This document shows, one piece after another, positions 15,945 through 26,289 of a stretch of DNA of 36,503 bases. A model generated the notes under the pieces. That model made no database searches. It was not told the origin of the DNA and saw nothing but the letters and a program-made list of their open reading frames with translations. The first letter of the stretch is position 1, and each line of letters starts with the position of its first letter. The position numbers and the translations under genes are program-made. Source of the stretch: Bryobacterales bacterium (GTDB lineage: Bacteria; Acidobacteriota; Terriglobia; Bryobacterales; Bryobacteraceae); NCBI GenBank assembly GCA_009697455.1, contig SHUI01000010.1, positions 1-36,503 of the forward strand. Reading direction: 5' to 3'.

Positions 15945-18800
15945 TCATGTCGAAAACACATGGTCGATTTTGGCGATGCCGCCGCACGCTGCTCGCAGAA
16001 ACCGGCCCGTGTGCGATTCCGCGTTCGCCGCGATGTTCTCCGGCGTGCCGCTCGCGACGATGCGGCCGCCGCCGGCTCCGCCTTCCGGTCCAAGGTCGAT
16101 GACCCAGTCCGCAGCCTTGATCACATCCATATTGTGCTCAATCACCAGCAGACTGCCGCCGTTCGCGATCAGCCGCTGAAACGCCCCGAGCAGTTTCGAA
16201 ATATCGTCGAAGTGCAGGCCTGTCGTGGGCTCGTCGAAAATGAAGAGCGTCCCCGAGCAGGAAGCCTGCGAAAGATGCGCGGCAAGCTTGACACGCTGCG
16301 CCTCGCCTCCGGAAAGCGTTGTAGCGGACTGGCCAAGACGGAGATAGCCCAGGCCGACGTCGTCCAGTACGCGCAGCTTCGCGGCCAGGCGCGGCGTCCC
16401 GGCGAAGAAGCCAAGCGCCTCCCGTACCGTAAGTTGCAGTATCTGGTGGATATTCAGATCGCGGTACCGGATTTCCAACACGCCGCTCTTGAAGCGCGTT
16501 CCGTTGCACTCGTCGCAAATCAGAGCGACATCGGCGAGGAACTGCATTTCGACAGTCACGGTGCCATCGCCCTGGCACGTCTCGCAGCGCCCGCCCGGAA
16601 CGTTGAAAGAGAAATGCCCCGCGCTATAGCTGCGGCGTTCCGCTTCCGCGGTGGACGCGAAGAGAGTCCGGATGATGTCGAACGCCTTGATATAGGTGAC
16701 CGGATTTGAGCGGGGCGTGCGCCCGATGGGCGACTGGTCGATCATGACGGCCTGCTGTATCCGGCCCGCGCCCTCCATGGAGCGGCATGCCACCGGCGGT
16801 GTGGCGTTAGTCGACGGACTGTCGTGGATGCCGGTGTCGAGTGACTGCGTGGCGTCCTCATCCGTCTGCGCCTTGTGCGCGTTCTGAAGCGAGCGGTAAA
16901 TCACATCGTGCACCAGCGTCGATTTTCCGGAACCCGAGACTCCGGTGACCACCACCATCATGCCGAGTGGAATCTCCACATCGACGTTCTTCAGGTTGTG
17001 AGCGCGCGCGCCCTTGAACCGGAGTATCTTGTACGGGTTCACCTCCCGCCGCCGTGCAAGGCCCGTGGCCTTCAATTCTCCTCGAAGATACTTCCCGGTC
17101 AGCGACTCAGGCTCGTTACCCAACAACCGCGAGTACGACCCCTGGTAGATCACGTAGCCGCCGGATTCGCCCGCGCCCGGCCCCAGGTCGACGATGTGGT
17201 CCGCGGCACGCATCACATCCGCGTCGTGCTCCACCACAATGATGGTGTTGCCCAGATCGCGAAGCTCGTGCAGGATGCGGATCAGCCGGCCGGTATCGCG
17301 GCTGTGCAGGCCGATCGAAGGCTCGTCCAAAACGTAGCAGGCGCCCACGAGGCGCGAACCAAGACAGGTGGCGAGTTGAATGCGCTGCGCCTCGCCGCCG
17401 GAAAGAGTGGCGGAAACGCGGTCAAGCGTGAGGTATTCAAGGCCCACGTCGTTCAGAAAGTGAAGACGCTGCCGGATTTCAACCAGGATCTTTTCCGCGA
17501 TCGCCGCGCGCTCGGGCGTCAGTTCGAGCGATTGGAAAAACGCCAGAGCCTCGGCGATGTTCATTTTCGCGACACCGGCCATCGTCATGCCGCCCACGCG
17601 AATGTACAGGGCCTCCTTCCGCAGCCGCGAGCCTTTGCAATCGAGGCACGGAGCGTAGCCACGGTAACGGCTCAGAAACACGCGTACGTGGAGCTTGTAT
17701 TTCTTCTTCTCGAGGAAGTCGAAAAACTCCCGGATTCCGTCGATGGCCGTCTCCTGCTCCGCCGCCGTCAGATCCGCGAACGGCGTGTCAAGCCTCACCT
17801 TGCCTTTTGCGAACTTATGAAAGTGAGGAAGCCAGCCGCGGTACTTCGGCTTGGTCCAAGGGTCGACGGCGCCTTCGTTGATGGACAGGCCGCGGTCGGG
17901 AATCACCAGATCCATGTTGAAATCGACAATATTTCCGAAGCCCTGGCAGCGGGGGCAGGCGCCGGCGGGGCTGTTAAAGCTGAATAGGTTCGGCTCTGCG
18001 TCCAGGAATTCGAGACCGCAGGTCTTGCAGGAAAACTTCTCGCTGAAGCGCAGACGCCGAGGCTCGCCGTCTCTCGGGGCTTCCTCGAAGACGATCTCGC
18101 CGGTCTCGCGGTAGCAGATTTCAACCGTATCGACAATGCGGGCGTGAAGGTCAGGCGCGACGGCCAGCCGGTCGGCCAGGATGAACACCGGCTGTGTGAA
18201 ATCGACATCGAGCAGCGATTCGGGCGTGGAGAACTCGAAGATGCGTCCGGCTTGAAACAGCCGGTTGAAGCCTCTGGCACGCAGGTCCGCGAGGTGATCG
18301 CGCAGCACGGCGTCACCAGCCTCCGCGGGATGGTGAATCGGGAAAAGCGCGAACCATCGCGAGCCGGCCGGCAGAGCGAGGAACTGCGCCGCTACCTGAT
18401 CCACGGTGTCGCGGAGGGCTTCGGTCGAGCAGTTCGGGCAATAGGTGCGGCCGGCGCGCGCGAACAACAACCGCAGAAAATCGTAGCACTCCGTGGACGT
18501 GGCGACGGTCGAGCGCGGGTTCCGCGTCGTGTTTTTCTGACGGATGGCGACTGCCGGCGCGATGCCTAAAATCTCATCGACGGCAGGCTTTTCCATCCGC
18601 TCCAGGAACTGCCGCGCATAGGACGAGAGCGACTCGACGTACCGGCGCTGGCCCTCGGCGTAGATGGTATCGAAGGCGAGCGAGGACTTCCCGGAGCCGG
18701 ATACGCCGGTGATCACGGTCATTTGGTTATGGGGGATGGAAAGCGAGACGTTCTTGAGGTTGTGAACCCGCGCCCCGCGGACATGAATGAACTCTTCCAC
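15945..18800 (-). CDS. uvrA: UvrA excinuclease ABC subunit A
   Basis: A 951-residue protein with both ABC modules: Walker [17 protein letters not shown] near residue 33 and [18 protein letters not shown] near 620, signatures [12 protein letters not shown] and [12 protein letters not shown], and two Walker B/D-loops ([19 protein letters not shown]). Zinc modules CKTCG...CPRCQG and CETCQG...CDECNG are intact. It scans DNA for helix-distorting lesions and loads UvrB in nucleotide excision repair. Translation probably starts at the GTG at 18800, with a TATACT hexamer at 18819-18824 as possible -10. One oddity is a longer Ser/Thr/Asp-rich loop (about residues 640-675) before the conserved [13 protein letters not shown]. 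Confidence 0.96.
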   Translation of the reverse strand: MEEFIHVRGARVHNLKNVSLSIPHNQMTVITGVSGSGKSSLAFDTIYAEGQRRYVESLSSYARQFLERMEKPAVDEILGIAPAVAIRQKNTTRNPRSTVATSTECYDFLRLLFARAGRTYCPNCSTEALRDTVDQVAAQFLALPAGSRWFALFPIHHPAEAGDAVLRDHLADLRARGFNRLFQAGRIFEFSTPESLLDVDFTQPVFILADRLAVAPDLHARIVDTVEICYRETGEIVFEEAPRDGEPRRLRFSEKFSCKTCGLEFLDAEPNLFSFNSPAGACPRCQGFGNIVDFNMDLVIPDRGLSINEGAVDPWTKPKYRGWLPHFHKFAKGKVRLDTPFADLTAAEQETAIDGIREFFDFLEKKKYKLHVRVFLSRYRGYAPCLDCKGSRLRKEALYIRVGGMTMAGVAKMNIAEALAFFQSLELTPERAAIAEKILVEIRQRLHFLNDVGLEYLTLDRVSATLSGGEAQRIQLATCLGSRLVGACYVLDEPSIGLHSRDTGRLIRILHELRDLGNTIIVVEHDADVMRAADHIVDLGPGAGESGGYVIYQGSYSRLLGNEPESLTGKYLRGELKATGLARRREVNPYKILRFKGARAHNLKNVDVEIPLGMMVVVTGVSGSGKSTLVHDVIYRSLQNAHKAQTDEDATQSLDTGIHDSPSTNATPPVACRSMEGAGRIQQAVMIDQSPIGRTPRSNPVTYIKAFDIIRTLFASTAEAERRSYSAGHFSFNVPGGRCETCQGDGTVTVEMQFLADVALICDECNGTRFKSGVLEIRYRDLNIHQILQLTVREALGFFAGTPRLAAKLRVLDDVGLGYLRLGQSATTLSGGEAQRVKLAAHLSQASCSGTLFIFDEPTTGLHFDDISKLLGAFQRLIANGGSLLVIEHNMDVIKAADWVIDLGPEGGAGGGRIVASGTPENIAANAESHTGRFLRAACGGIAKIDHVFST

Positions 18801-18930
18801 GGCTTCCGATGAGATTTCAGTATAGCGTGCGCCTGCCGGTGGAGCGCGGCAATATCCCTTACAAGATATCCGGCGTCGGCCGCCGATGCATCGCTACCGA
18901 ATGGCCAAGGTACGCGACGGCGTTCGACAC

Positions 18931-20997
18931 CTAGATTTGGTACCCCTCTCCCTCGACTCGTGTCTTGATTTCCAGGAGTTTGGCGCACTGCTTTGAGTTC
19001 GGGAGCCTTTTTGGCATCCCGGCTGCGATTGTGACGACTGAGTCCTCTGTCTCGCTGAGGAGTTGCCGCTGTCGTGCCCACGTCTGGAGTGCTCGCCAAT
19101 ACGCTGGCCCGAGTTCGACAACCAGCATCTCCATTTGAATGCCGGTCATGACACTTTGTTCTGCTTGCGCGTCTTTTTTCGCGAGGTGTTCCTCTTCGCG
19201 TCCGGTGAGTTCTTTGCTGAGTCCTGGCAGAAGTATTATCTCGGTGTCACGTGCGCGTTGCCAGCACAGTTCCTTCTTGCACCATTCCGTGACGTTCTGG
19301 AATCCTCCCTCGGGTGCGACGATGATTTCGAACATGCGTTGAGCGATCAGAAGGAGTTGCTGCTCGATAGCGGGGGTGAGGCTCTGTCGGTTCCAGAGGC
19401 CTTTGAAGTCGAGCAGGCCGCCCCTGCCGCGGAACTGGACGAGATTCGCGAGCTTTGCGACGGTGTATGCAACGATGTTTGCGCGATACCCTCCTTGATA
19501 CCAGGGCTGTTTGCCGACGAGCTCTTCGGTGCGCCGGAAGAGCAATGCTTTCACCACGATGCACTTATAGAAGTATTCATTGAACTGGTCCGGGTTTTTC
19601 TCCCATTCCGCCGACGCGTAGTTGCTGAAGTTAATGAAGTTCTTCTGTGCACCCTGGCTGACAATGTGTGGAAAGTAGCGCCACGCGTTCTCGTACTTGG
19701 CCAAGTCGGTTTTAGTGATGAGTTGCTTTCGTGGGTTCTGCAGGAGGAACTGGTTGCGTTGAGCGGCGGTAAGGCGTGACTGTTCATTCACGTACTGCCC
19801 GCGGGCTCGCTCGTACCGCCAATGAGTCCCATACTGAGCGCCACCGGCGGCGGGCGCGCGTAATGCTTTGGCGATCTGCTCCATGCGGCGATGAAAGTCG
19901 TGGTTCGAGAAGAAATCCGCGTCGCTGACCTTGTTCTGGCTATTCGCGTAGCGCGCAATGAGCGGAATGTACTTGCCCGAGGTCTCCGCCGGGAGCACGG
20001 AGAGCTTCATTTGCACAAAGGTCTGCCCGAGACCGCTTTCCTTGTCGGTCATTGCCCCGGCGAGTGTCGCAGTCGTTTGTCCACCATTCACAATCTGCAG
20101 GTCGGTTACATGTGTCAGCCGCAGGCCGGACGCGTCAGCACTCACCGTCGCCGCCGACGCGGTCGCCGCGATGCCATTGTTGTACGCGAAGAACATCGTT
20201 GGCTCAAGCGTCACGGTTTTGCGGATTTCTTTGTTGATTCGTCCGCGCGCGCCAAGAAATGATCGGACGTTCCCCTCCAGCAACCGACTCCCAAAACGGT
20301 CGTAAAGTTCCGCGAGCACGTTACCGGGAATAACGCAGAGGTATGCGCCATACGCATCCGACGGGACACTTGCGTGCAGGCATGGCAGACCGCCAGGCAC
20401 CACGGCCGTGAAGTCCACTTCCAACTCATCACGCCCGGTCTTGCTCTCCTGGACTTGGTGAAACCGATTGATGTCCCAGATGTGCGACTCCGTCGGAATT
20501 CCGGAGACTTCACCTTCCGGCCAATCACGCACCCGCGTGCTGAGCACGCCATCAGTGACCAGGAACAAGCGGATGCGGGCGACGCTCTTCCGGCGTTCGT
20601 ACAAGTTGAGTGCGAGCGAGTATCCTGGTGCGCTATCCTCAAGCTCCCCATGCAGACGGCCACTGAGCGCATCCTCACAGAAAGCCAGCAACCGGGAGAA
20701 GCATGCCTTCGCATTGGTCTGCGTCAACGTGGTCGGCTCCGGCTCGCCGCCATATTCCGCGATCACCAGGCGCACCGACCCATCAAGGTCATCCATGGCA
20801 TAACCGTCCACGCCCAGCGACCGGTTGCGGGAACCCGTCCCCCGGAAGTAGCACGCCTCAAAATCGGCGAGCTCTTCCGCATCACCAAGTAGCTCCGCGC
20901 AGACATCGACGAACTCAGCGTGCGTGAAATTCGCGCCTGCACTCGCGCGTGCTCGCACTTGGTCTAAGAACTCTTCTCGAAACTCCGTCAGGTCCAT
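18931..20997 (-). CDS. AIPR-family defence protein
   Basis: From the ATG at 20997 the protein has 688 residues and starts MDLTEFREEFLDQVRARA. Its central part carries the AIPR (abortive infection phage resistance, PF10592) hallmarks MFFAYNNGIAATA and LQIVNGGQTTATLAGAM, with SGKYIPLIARYANSQNKVSDAD following. AIPR proteins are linked to phage resistance and often sit with Z1 and restriction genes; the biochemical activity is not settled. It is the last gene of the operon, 16 bases after the PD-(D/E)XK nuclease stop. A start at 21039 would add an Arg/Ser-rich leader overlapping that gene, so 20997 is preferred. Confidence 0.88.
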   Translation of the reverse strand: MDLTEFREEFLDQVRARASAGANFTHAEFVDVCAELLGDAEELADFEACYFRGTGSRNRSLGVDGYAMDDLDGSVRLVIAEYGGEPEPTTLTQTNAKACFSRLLAFCEDALSGRLHGELEDSAPGYSLALNLYERRKSVARIRLFLVTDGVLSTRVRDWPEGEVSGIPTESHIWDINRFHQVQESKTGRDELEVDFTAVVPGGLPCLHASVPSDAYGAYLCVIPGNVLAELYDRFGSRLLEGNVRSFLGARGRINKEIRKTVTLEPTMFFAYNNGIAATASAATVSADASGLRLTHVTDLQIVNGGQTTATLAGAMTDKESGLGQTFVQMKLSVLPAETSGKYIPLIARYANSQNKVSDADFFSNHDFHRRMEQIAKALRAPAAGGAQYGTHWRYERARGQYVNEQSRLTAAQRNQFLLQNPRKQLITKTDLAKYENAWRYFPHIVSQGAQKNFINFSNYASAEWEKNPDQFNEYFYKCIVVKALLFRRTEELVGKQPWYQGGYRANIVAYTVAKLANLVQFRGRGGLLDFKGLWNRQSLTPAIEQQLLLIAQRMFEIIVAPEGGFQNVTEWCKKELCWQRARDTEIILLPGLSKELTGREEEHLAKKDAQAEQSVMTGIQMEMLVVELGPAYWRALQTWARQRQLLSETEDSVVTIAAGMPKRLPNSKQCAKLLEIKTRVEGEGYQI

Positions 20998-21013
20998 CGC
21001 CTTCTTGCCTCGT

Positions 21014-21952
21014 CTAGAACTCGACCTCGAACTCCGCACACGAGCGCAGTTCGATGACGTACGTCACGTCTCGGACGCCCTCAGGAACCCCCGTGCGGAT
21101 CAATCGCGGGAAGTCATTGCGCACGTGAAAGTACCGCATACCAGAGACGTGGTACCACGCACGAGCGTATTCCTCGCCGTCAGCATAGCCCGCATCGGCC
21201 AATCGCAACTCGAACTCGGTACTCGCCGCTTGGCTCGTTTCGATATACTGACGGATTCGTGTGACGAGCGCTGCTGTGGTGAACGCATCGGGTGTAGTGC
21301 TCGTGGCAGGGGCGAGCCGGACAACACCCAAGTAGAGCGGTTCGCCTCCGGCGTCAAGCTGCTGGAGTGAGGCAATCGTGACGTCGTCGCTCCCTGGGAC
21401 GCACGTCTTGATCTCGACGAGCGAGGCGTCCAGGAGAAAGTCGTGGGGTGCCGTGAGTGGTCCGAGCCATCCTTTCACGGCGGCGGCCGCGCCGACACGC
21501 GGCAGTGCGACGGTCTGCAGGAACCAGAGCTCACCGATCAGGCCGCGCAGTTCGGCCTCGGAGAGTGTGCGGCCATGACCGACTTCGAGTAGTCTGCGCC
21601 AGCGTCCCAAACGGCGCAGCAGGACATCACCGCCATGCTCCGGTGTTGCTTCGCGCGTGCTATCGATAAGATCCTGGCAGAGTCGTCCGAAGAGCTCGTC
21701 GAAATCCGGTCGCGCCAGTTGGACAATGATTGCCCATTCCTGGTCGTCGCGCTGATTGCACGCGACTTCGACGATGCCAGGCGGCGGAAGAATTGGTGGC
21801 GTGTCTTTGGTCACGAGCAGCAAGACACGCTTGCCCTGGTGATCAATGCCTGCGTACAGGTCGAGCGGGTGCGTTTCGTCGATGCGACGGAAGAGCCCGG
21901 TGCGGCTTGATTGTGTGGCGATCTCCCGCCAGAATTCCTCAACTCTCGTCAT
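21014..21952 (-). CDS. PD-(D/E)XK motif nuclease (PF14390/DUF4420 type)
   Basis: From the ATG at 21952 the protein has 312 residues and starts MTRVEEFWREIATQ. The nuclease core shows LRGLIGELWFLQT (Glu near residue 141), then HDFLLD (Asp near 171) and LVEIKT (Glu-x-Lys, about 180-182), the expected order of a PD-(D/E)XK active site. The C-terminus carries a YYHV-like aromatic patch (ARAWYHVSGMRYFHV). The family is found with Z1 and MORC-like ATPases in restriction-like loci and is the likely DNA-cutting subunit. Its start overlaps the Z1 gene end by 14 bases. The alternative start at 21979 adds nine residues. Confidence 0.85.
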   Translation of the reverse strand: MTRVEEFWREIATQSSRTGLFRRIDETHPLDLYAGIDHQGKRVLLLVTKDTPPILPPPGIVEVACNQRDDQEWAIIVQLARPDFDELFGRLCQDLIDSTREATPEHGGDVLLRRLGRWRRLLEVGHGRTLSEAELRGLIGELWFLQTVALPRVGAAAAVKGWLGPLTAPHDFLLDASLVEIKTCVPGSDDVTIASLQQLDAGGEPLYLGVVRLAPATSTTPDAFTTAALVTRIRQYIETSQAASTEFELRLADAGYADGEEYARAWYHVSGMRYFHVRNDFPRLIRTGVPEGVRDVTYVIELRSCAEFEVEF

Positions 21953-24629
21953 CGTCGTCCATCTCGTCGATGTCTTCATCGATTTCGTTTTCGAGCATGG
22001 CGCGCAACTCGACGAGGTTCACCCTGTACTTGACGCGCCGCGCGACATCATCGTCGTTGAAGTCGGGGAAGCTCAGGCCCAGCGCGATCAGCCCGTCGGG
22101 TGGTTGCTTTTCGCCCGCCTCCGCTTTCGCTTCGATCACGTGGATCAAGAGGAGTGGTCGTGTCCGCGCGACGCGATACACGCTATCTGGCACACTCTTG
22201 GTTCTGTTCTCTGGTTTCTCTTTGAATTGCCGCGTGATCCGTTCGACCAGGTCGGGTTCCATGCCTTCGCGTTCGATGCCGCGCGACGCGACCCTGGCGC
22301 TGCGTCCGGAGACGAGGACGCTATTCTCGTCCACGCGCACTTTGCGCTTATTGCGTCGAACGCTGACGCCTGCCACGTTATCGGGCGTACCTTCTCCTTG
22401 GGGGAAGACGATGTCCCAGTGGCGCAGGCGTTCTTCGGTGGTGCTTTCGATGAAGTTGGCGAGGTCTGCGGCCTGGAAGGAGATGTTGAGTGGGTGGACG
22501 TCGAAGCCGCGCAGCAGTTGCGCGATGAACTGGTTCGGTACCACGCGCCAGAAAGGATTCCCCAGTCCAGATGTTGTTTGTTTGCACCCCTCCTCGCGCA
22601 GTGACGTGATGAAGCGCTCGACGGTGATCCTGTTCGCGCTAATAATGTTCTCATTGCTGCGCAGGCGAGCCGTCTCGGGGCTTTGTCCGCGCATCGAGAT
22701 CACACGTTCCACGGTCTGGGAGTTGCGCATTTTGTTGCGCGCCGTGACCATCAGGGCGTCGGGGTGCGCGCGCACCTTAAGCCCGAAGTCCTGTGGCGTG
22801 CGATCCTGAGCACGCATGCGCTTGAACTCCGTGCGCAGCTCCTCCGTTGCCATGCTGATATACGCGTACCAGTGCACAGCATCATCCGTGAGCCAGAGCC
22901 GACACAGATCAGCGTACCCGTCACGGTACCCGAACCAACGACCCATCTGCAGAAGCGTGTCGTACATCTGCGAGTTACGGAAGAAGTAGCTGGTGCTCAG
23001 TCCTTCAAGGGTCAAGCCGCGCGAGAGGCTGTTCCCGCCGATCGCGATGACGCGCAACCCGTTCTCCCGGTGCTTGGCGTAGTCAAGGCTTGCTGCGCCT
23101 GTGCGTTGGTTCACGGCCTGGATCACGACAGGGAGCGCACCGGCAACGAGCGCGGTCTGCACCGAAGCCCAGGGAATACCCAAGCCGTCATACTCTGCCT
23201 GCCAAGTCGCGTGGAGTGCCGCAATCGTCTCGTTTTTGAGCGCTTCCGTTGGCGGGAGCTGGCTGTAATTGCGAATGTCCTGTTGTACCTGGGAGAGCCA
23301 CGCGTGCAGGAGCGTGCGGACTTGTTCCTGGACGTTCGTCCAGGCGCTCACGTTGACGAGCATGGAGCGATGTGTTGGTCCTTCCTCGCGCAAATCACGG
23401 AGGGTGTTGGACAGGAGAAACGCTCGCGCTGCGTCAAGGAGCGTGCGCGGGAGGTCGTCGATGATGAGAGTGTTCTTGTGCTTTGGCGGGAAGATCGCGT
23501 CAGCATCTTCGATGCCGCGCAGCATGTTGACCCTTGGCTCCTCGCCGAACACGGCTTGTGGCCCCATGTAGTTAGTGGGTGCTTCGAGGCTGTAGATGAA
23601 GTCGCACGGGAACAGGTCGCTCCCGAGCATGTCATCGACATTGTCCGGGTCGATGAAGACGTTCGCGAACGGTGTTGCCGTAAATCCGACGTAGCTTGAG
23701 TGCGTGAACAGGCGCAGGAGCGCGCGGATGCGCGTATTGATCGCGGTCGGGTCTTCGGCGGCTGAGCGCGTGTTGACGCTCGCGCTATCCGCCTCATCGT
23801 CAATGACGAGGACGGGAGCGTCGATAAACCCTCCGGCCCCCGCGTTGAACTCGGTGAGCCATCGCTCCAGGTGCTCCAGAATCTTCTTGTTCTTCTTCAC
23901 GACGACGAGGACGGGGATCTTGAAGCTGTCTAGGCGGAACCCGAGCGCGTTCAAGAGGGCCTTCTTGAAATCGTGCTCACGCGACGTGAACACTCCAGCA
24001 TCTTTTCGCCCATCGATCAGGCCGACGCCGATGGCTGCACGGCTGCGGATCTTACGGAGTTCGCCCGAGCTATCAAGGCCGACAAATCCCTCATCCAAAC
24101 GCTCTTGGGTCTGGCGGCGCAAACTCTCCAGGGTGCCGGTCAAGAGAATAATCAGGCGGTACCCGACGTCCCCGGCTTTACAGCAGAGCGCGGTGTACGT
24201 TGCGGTCTTGCCGGATTGCACGTCGCCAACCACGAGTCTCCGGCGCTTCCACGGAGTTGTCTGAGTGGGATTTCCGAGCAGATCGAGGATATCGTCGGTA
24301 ACACGGTCGAGCGTGGACACCACTCGAGGTGGCCAGTCTTTTTTTTGGAGAAACTTATGGAAGCGGTCCCAGTAGAAGGGATCAATGCTTGGCTTGAGCG
24401 CATTGAGCCATGGGGTGTGCTCCGCGACGAGTGCGACACCCGTATCCATCTCGATGGACAGTTTCGCGTGCAGTTGGCGCAGTAGCGTGTCGAACTCCTC
24501 GTCAGCGACGGTGAACACGGCGCGCAATCGTGTGGCGAGGTCCCTGATCTCTTGCTCGGTCGGTGGACGATCATTGGGGAGCGATACGATGATGGTCCGC
24601 TCCAGGGACCGAAAATTGTCACTGGTCAT
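21939..24629 (-). CDS. Z1-domain superfamily II helicase-like ATPase
   Basis: An 896-residue protein. Walker A is GDVQSGKTATYTAL (135-148), Walker B IDDEAD (276-281), motif III GFTATPF (315-321), motif V GGNSLSRGLTLEGL (531-544) and motif VI QMGRWFGYRDGY (561-572). The last two are the Z1 hallmark (PF10593), normally seen as ISRGLTLEGL and MGRWFGYR. It ends in an acidic tail (EDIDEMDDDDES). It should move on or remodel DNA using ATP for the neighbouring nuclease. Its ATG overlaps the stop of the GHKL ATPase by four bases, and its tail overlaps the nuclease start. All motor motifs are intact. Confidence 0.92.
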   Translation of the reverse strand: MTSDNFRSLERTIIVSLPNDRPPTEQEIRDLATRLRAVFTVADEEFDTLLRQLHAKLSIEMDTGVALVAEHTPWLNALKPSIDPFYWDRFHKFLQKKDWPPRVVSTLDRVTDDILDLLGNPTQTTPWKRRRLVVGDVQSGKTATYTALCCKAGDVGYRLIILLTGTLESLRRQTQERLDEGFVGLDSSGELRKIRSRAAIGVGLIDGRKDAGVFTSREHDFKKALLNALGFRLDSFKIPVLVVVKKNKKILEHLERWLTEFNAGAGGFIDAPVLVIDDEADSASVNTRSAAEDPTAINTRIRALLRLFTHSSYVGFTATPFANVFIDPDNVDDMLGSDLFPCDFIYSLEAPTNYMGPQAVFGEEPRVNMLRGIEDADAIFPPKHKNTLIIDDLPRTLLDAARAFLLSNTLRDLREEGPTHRSMLVNVSAWTNVQEQVRTLLHAWLSQVQQDIRNYSQLPPTEALKNETIAALHATWQAEYDGLGIPWASVQTALVAGALPVVIQAVNQRTGAASLDYAKHRENGLRVIAIGGNSLSRGLTLEGLSTSYFFRNSQMYDTLLQMGRWFGYRDGYADLCRLWLTDDAVHWYAYISMATEELRTEFKRMRAQDRTPQDFGLKVRAHPDALMVTARNKMRNSQTVERVISMRGQSPETARLRSNENIISANRITVERFITSLREEGCKQTTSGLGNPFWRVVPNQFIAQLLRGFDVHPLNISFQAADLANFIESTTEERLRHWDIVFPQGEGTPDNVAGVSVRRNKRKVRVDENSVLVSGRSARVASRGIEREGMEPDLVERITRQFKEKPENRTKSVPDSVYRVARTRPLLLIHVIEAKAEAGEKQPPDGLIALGLSFPDFNDDDVARRVKYRVNLVELRAMLENEIDEDIDEMDDDDES

Positions 24630-25753
24630 AAGTTCAGTGTCCGTGCTATAGCCCGCGCCTCTTCGACCGCACCGCTAAAGGGTTCAATGGACGGCAGCGC
24701 AGCGAGGAATCGCTTCCCCTCCTCCGTCTCGCGGCCACCGAGAATTGCTAGCAGACGCTGCGCAAGCGTGAGCAGGGTTTGTCGCGCGTCGTCCGCCGGT
24801 TCTTCTGTTGCGGGACGCAATTCTGAGGCTAGGTCCGCATACAACGCATCGAACGGAAGCGTCTGCTCCAACACACGGAGAAATGCCTCAAACAGCGGCA
24901 GTTCGTCGTCCCCGATACCGGCTTCCACCGCAGCAACAAGCGGGTGCGTCCGGTTGATCGTGTAGGAGATGCCATCGCGCACGACGGTCCGGTCCCAGGT
25001 GTGCGTGATCGCATCCGACGATTTCCTTCCGCGATACGTGTACACCCGGCGGCTGCTCTCCGTGATTCGGCTAATGATCTGTTTCAGTCCTTCTCGCAGT
25101 GATGCGGGGGGATACGTTGTTGACTTCTTGATGTCGAGTTGCCACAAATGATCCAGGCGATTGGAGATGTCCACTTGCACCCGCGCGAGCTTCGTCAGTT
25201 CTTCTTGTCGCACGAGGCGAAACCAAGACCCCCAACTGATGAGGCGCCGATTCCGGTAGATGTAGAACCCCTGATTTCCACGCAGTCCGTCTTCTCCCCC
25301 GGCAAGCTGGAGGTCCGCAACGCTGAGCTTAGAAATGTGCGGCAGAATGAACGGGGCAACAACGACGCGTTCATGCTCCACGACAAAGTCTTGTATCGGC
25401 AGTGCTTGGGTTGCTTTGTGAGTTATGAGAAACGGGTCGACGGAGCGAAGCGAGTTGCGGTTGATGCTCATCGCGACCGGTCGCGTTCCAAGCGGCGGAT
25501 TGAGAAACCGGTGGAAGACCAGTGAGAGATGGTCGCGCGCAAGATCCATGCGAATCCCAAATGCTCGCTCAAGGGAAGGCTCGCCCGCCGCAAGCCGGTC
25601 AAACTCTTGCCAGAGCACTACAGTCCCATGGCTCTGCGCGCGTAGCTCGTCAACTAACGGCAGCTTGTTCGCCTCGGCGTCCGTGAGTTGGAGGAGCATC
25701 CAATCCTGCCGCCTAGCGACATGATCGAGGTCCCACCGACGCGCGCTCAACAC
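24626..25753 (-). CDS. C-terminal part of MORC-like GHKL ATPase (after frameshift)
   Basis: A 375-residue frame that opens LSARRWDLDHVARRQDW, a segment that in homologues directly follows the ATP-lid region, so it is the continuation of the upstream fragment in a +1-shifted frame. It includes the S5/transducer-type fold (GTVVLWQEFDRL, LSLVFHRFL), a conserved LPHISKL and QGFYIYRNRRLISWGSW, where YxYRNxRLI is typical of MORC/MutL-type transducer domains, and a helical C-terminus. A GTG at 25753 follows AAGGAG with no spacing, so independent initiation would be poor. Its stop overlaps the Z1 start. Without the N-terminal part it cannot bind ATP. Confidence 0.78.
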   Translation of the reverse strand: MLSARRWDLDHVARRQDWMLLQLTDAEANKLPLVDELRAQSHGTVVLWQEFDRLAAGEPSLERAFGIRMDLARDHLSLVFHRFLNPPLGTRPVAMSINRNSLRSVDPFLITHKATQALPIQDFVVEHERVVVAPFILPHISKLSVADLQLAGGEDGLRGNQGFYIYRNRRLISWGSWFRLVRQEELTKLARVQVDISNRLDHLWQLDIKKSTTYPPASLREGLKQIISRITESSRRVYTYRGRKSSDAITHTWDRTVVRDGISYTINRTHPLVAAVEAGIGDDELPLFEAFLRVLEQTLPFDALYADLASELRPATEEPADDARQTLLTLAQRLLAILGGRETEEGKRFLAALPSIEPFSGAVEEARAIARTLNL

Positions 25754-26219
25754 TCCTTAGCTTGAGCGAGATAACGGTCAGCCGACGGCATTGGGAGAGC
25801 GATGCAGTTTTCAGGCCAAGGCCGAACCGTCCCAGATCCTTCGCGTCCCGCGCAAGTCGTGGATCACGGCTCCCGTGGCGCATCGCAGCAGTGGTTTCGT
25901 CGGGTGTCATCCCCCAACCATCGTCGAGAATCGCAACGTACGGGGACTCGTAGGGTGAGAACTGCACCTCTACGCGGTGCGCATCGGCGGAGAGACTGTT
26001 GTCGATCAGGTCTGCGAGTGCGGCCTCGAAGGAGTACCCGAGTGCACGCATGGATTCGAGCAGGTCCGAGGACGACGGGGGCAGACAAATCTCCGCGATC
26101 TCCCGGACCAGGCTCGTAGCTTGTGTGGACTCCGGCACACTCCATATCGTATTCCGAACAGAGCGCCGGTGCACGTGGCACCAACCATTGAAGTTACGAG
26201 AAGGCTGGTCGATTTCCAC
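25713..26219 (-). CDS. N-terminal ATP-binding part of MORC-like GHKL ATPase (before frameshift)
   Basis: A 168-residue frame with the complete Bergerat ATP site: N-box FEAALADLIDNSLSADA (64-80, Asn 74 for magnesium), G1 box DDGWGM (99-104) and G2 box GRFGLGLKTAS (130-140), as in HATPase_c_3 (PF13589) and MORC proteins. After SQCRRLTVISLK the frame becomes unrelated and ends at a TAG at 25715-25713, while the conserved sequence resumes one frame over. It thus looks like one gene of about 540 codons split by a frameshift. The true start is uncertain because the first 40 residues look unlike the family; 26219 is the first available ATG. Confidence 0.8.
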   Translation of the reverse strand: MEIDQPSRNFNGWCHVHRRSVRNTIWSVPESTQATSLVREIAEICLPPSSSDLLESMRALGYSFEAALADLIDNSLSADAHRVEVQFSPYESPYVAILDDGWGMTPDETTAAMRHGSRDPRLARDAKDLGRFGLGLKTASLSQCRRLTVISLKLRSVERASVGPRSCR

Positions 26220-26289
26220 GGTGCTATGCCGAAAGCAGCTTGTGTTTCTCCGCTAGCGCGGCAGTGCTAAGAGAAGCTTCGTGGAGTCA

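Noticed and set aside
16875-17987. 370-residue plus-strand frame antisense to uvrA
   Set aside because: Shadow of a highly conserved gene; no recognisable motif.
25750-25770. prfB-like programmed +1 frameshift signal
   Set aside because: There is no in-frame stop slippery codon such as CTT-TGA after a Shine-Dalgarno motif in the upstream frame, so a programmed shift cannot be claimed from sequence alone.
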